DNA of 64,000 nucleotides from Girardinichthys multiradiatus (Eukaryota; Chordata; Actinopteri; Cyprinodontiformes; Goodeidae), in NCBI RefSeq assembly GCF_021462225.1, contig NC_061812.1, positions 38,814,675 through 38,878,674 on the forward strand. Direction: 5' to 3'. The notes below the pieces were generated by a model. The model saw nothing but the letters and a program-made list of their open reading frames with translations. It did not search any database and was not told where the DNA came from. The position numbers were made by a program, and so were the translations under genes. Positions 61,718 through 64,000 of this stretch are shown here, in pieces (the first letter of the stretch is position 1; every line of letters starts with the position of its first letter).

Positions 61718-64000
61718 ATGTTATTTCTGGATGCCTTTCAAGACCCTCAAAGTCACCTAAACTGCAACATAAGAACAACTATAAAACAGCAGTAAAAATT
61801 AATAAGACAGTTAAAACAATTAAAAGAATAAAACACAAAAAACAGCAGTATGTGTATACTGTGTACAGTACACAGTGTATACTTAAACCAGTAGTGATCA
61901 ATATGTGTATCTCACATCTTCTTAATGCACATCACGGGATTCTCTAAAAAAAAAATACAATTACTGTTTTGGCCCAATCAGGTAAGCAGTTAAACAAGCA
62001 TCCACGCCTCTGTTTTGTAGCAGACTGATTCCAAATGCCACCTCATGTGTTTAAAACTGCCATTACAACAGTCTGTGAAAAGGTATGAAGCACAAGTAGT
62101 TTTCTGAGCTGATACCAAGTTTAACTCCGCACTGTTTTCTACATCTGCTGGCAAACTACACCCAGCTACACTCAATGTACAAGCCAATAATACCTGCAAG
62201 TAACGCACAATCTTCATGATACAAAAATTCAGGAGAGGCACCAAAAGCAATTACATTTTCACCTGCAGCATATGTTCATCAAGAAGCAATTAGAGTACTC
62301 CATCTCTGCTCGTAGTAAGGTTTGTTCATTTGATTACCGTTGTAAAACAACTCTGGTAAGAGTACGTGACATTAAAAAACTGATAATAATATATCATAAA
62401 AATATATTTTAATAACATCCATCAAACTTATTTCAGACATAGTTTGGTACCTATTGAACAAGTCATAGTCATTTTTAATTTTTGAGATGTTTTTGTTTTT
62501 TGATATTTTGTTCTAAATTGTTACTTAATCGGGATGAAAGTTATCTTTCCAAAGATGTTCTCTTGCGTAATCAAATCCCTCCTACACATGGTTACAGTTG
62601 AATCAGATGTAAGAACACTGCATGGATTTTGAGAAGATTCCGTCACAACGAAACACAGAGATGGTCTGTGAAGCAACAATCTTTTACAATCGTTTCAAGC
62701 CAAGCTAATGTTCTGGTTGATGGGTTCCAAAGGATTATCAAGTTTGAACAACATTATCTACAGAACTGCTGCATCTTCTGTTACTTCCACCAAAAGGGTT
62801 CACACAGATAGACTGATAATGAACCTGATCCGTCCAGTTACCCTACCATGCTTACAGCTGCAGTACAGCCTATACCAGACCTCAGCATCTTACAGCATTA
62901 TGTGTTATATCTGCATGTAAATCAGAATATTGTGTTGTTTCTCTGTTTGAATGGTTACTTTAGCATTTTGTATGTATTTTTCTAAAAAAAAAAAAAAAAA
63001 ACAGTAAGATGATTCCTAATTTTTCAGTGTCTCATGTAACATTTCATTGTTAAGTTGCAATGACTTGTTTTAGCAGTAGCTTATAAAAATCATATTTAGA
63101 GTTCTTATCAATTATATTTTTGTAATAATTGTGCTTGTCCTCAACAACAATCCTATTTACTAATTTGGCCTTGGGCTATACCACTGCTATCATTGCAGTC
63201 AACACCAGAAGGAAGATGTAAGGAAAGAAATCCATTACTAAGCAATCAGAAAGTTGTTAGGGTAAGGTAAAGTAGTACGAGTTCAGACTACGTCACAAAA
63301 CAGCTCCACTGTATAGTAAAGGAATGTCCCCTGACTGTGCACTCATTTCATTTAATAAAACACCGCCACCGTCTGTTTCCCTTAAGTGGTCAGAGCAAAA
63401 CTATTTAAACTCACTCCATGTATGAAATACTTGGTAAATGAATGTCTGGACTGTTTCATTGATTAAATTCTCCCAGGACTCAGAGGGTAAGTGTGTGCAC
63501 TCAGCCAAATAATCTCTTTTTAATTTCAGCACCTCCAGAATTGCCTTCTAAACACAAATAATGACAGTAGCAGAAAAGCACTGTAGACCTGTCTGTGGGC
63601 TGATATGAAATTCGTTGATTGTTTCATAATTTTCTAAGCCTGAAATAGCTATGTCCCACAGCAGGATGAAGATAAGACTTCTACATAGAGGTTTGTTTTT
63701 CTGCATGTTAAAAAACTAACATCCTGGTGTTTCTTACATTAGATTTTATAGACCATTATACATATTTTAAAAGCGTATTTTGACAGTTTGGATTATGAGT
63801 TGAACAATTAACACCCAAGGTGTTAACCGTGTCCTTTTCTTATTACTGTGTATCATGTCAAGAAAGGTATTGTGCTGCACTAAAAATTTTTAAATGATTA
63901 ATATTCAAAGCATAAATTATTTAAATATTTTGCTTCAAGAATTAGAAGAAAGAAGACAGTTCTCTCTGGACCACTCCCCCTAACTACATTACATAAATAC
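58681..64000. other. Intergenic, no gene identified
   Basis: About 5.3 kb without a recognised exon, RNA gene or transposon. Short open frames (for example 60215-60559, 114 residues, Lys/Glu-rich at the end) have no family resemblance and no splice or promoter support. A poly-A run lies at about 62983-63000. Confidence 0.35.
61665..61715. repeat. (AAT)n microsatellite
   Basis: About 51 bp of uninterrupted ATA/AAT trinucleotide repeats. Confidence 0.95.

Overview
The window reads as a piece of a teleost fish chromosome. One protein-coding host gene is recognisable, and it sits in AT-rich, transposon-dense intronic and intergenic DNA. The fish assignment rests on the repeat content: several Tc1/mariner families, a DIRS-type tyrosine-recombinase retrotransposon, tRNA-derived SINEs with a teleost-style body, long (TA)n and (GT)n tracts, and no Alu, L1 or bird-type repeats. 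Species cannot be given.

Host gene: three exons on the + strand encode the mature part of TAFA1 (FAM19A1), a secreted cysteine-rich neuropeptide or chemokine-like protein. Exon A (8759-8899) and exon B (28680-28804) carry the ten conserved cysteines. A terminal exon (from 41802) adds five residues and a stop, followed by a 3'UTR with two poly(A) signals near 42.54 and 42.61 kb. The introns are about 19.8 and 13.0 kb, and splice phases agree across the junctions. The signal-peptide exon was not found and probably lies left of the window. No second host gene is visible from about 42.6 kb to the end.

Mobile DNA by region. 1.7-5.6 kb: remnant of an endogenous retrovirus on the minus strand (LTR-like region with a six-copy 84/85-bp tandem repeat, proline-type primer-binding site, broken gag start), split by a complete Tc1 element whose transposase keeps all catalytic residues. 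5.7-7.3 kb: an old Tc1 scrap and a non-autonomous repeat. 8.2-8.6 kb: a near-perfect 53-bp inverted repeat just before TAFA1 exon A. 10.1-11.1 kb: a palindromic (TA)n/SINE-tail complex. 12.7-14.3 kb and 34.1-35.7 kb: two more copies of the same Tc1 family, one with a full ORF but a lost catalytic Asp and one clearly broken. 15.4-17.1 kb: an LTR-like repeat whose last 370 bp recur at 53.6 kb. 17-32 kb: many old fragments of a second Tc1 family, a truncated third family, and a SINE. 35.9-37.5 kb: a Tc1-like element nested inside another. 47.5-49.7 kb: Tc1/mariner scraps and a young SINE with a perfect 12-bp target duplication. 50-51.7 kb: a non-autonomous repeat with small coding-like minisatellites. 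51.7-53.6 kb: a truncated DIRS element with a long terminal hairpin. 54.2-58.7 kb: further composite repeats. From 58.7 kb to the end only simple repeats stand out.

Apart from TAFA1 the coding capacity belongs to transposons. I found no operon-like cluster, CRISPR array or clearly new biochemical system. The most interesting material is the state of the transposon copies, the foldback structures and the nesting history. Several repeat-family assignments rest on my memory of consensus sequences and are marked so.
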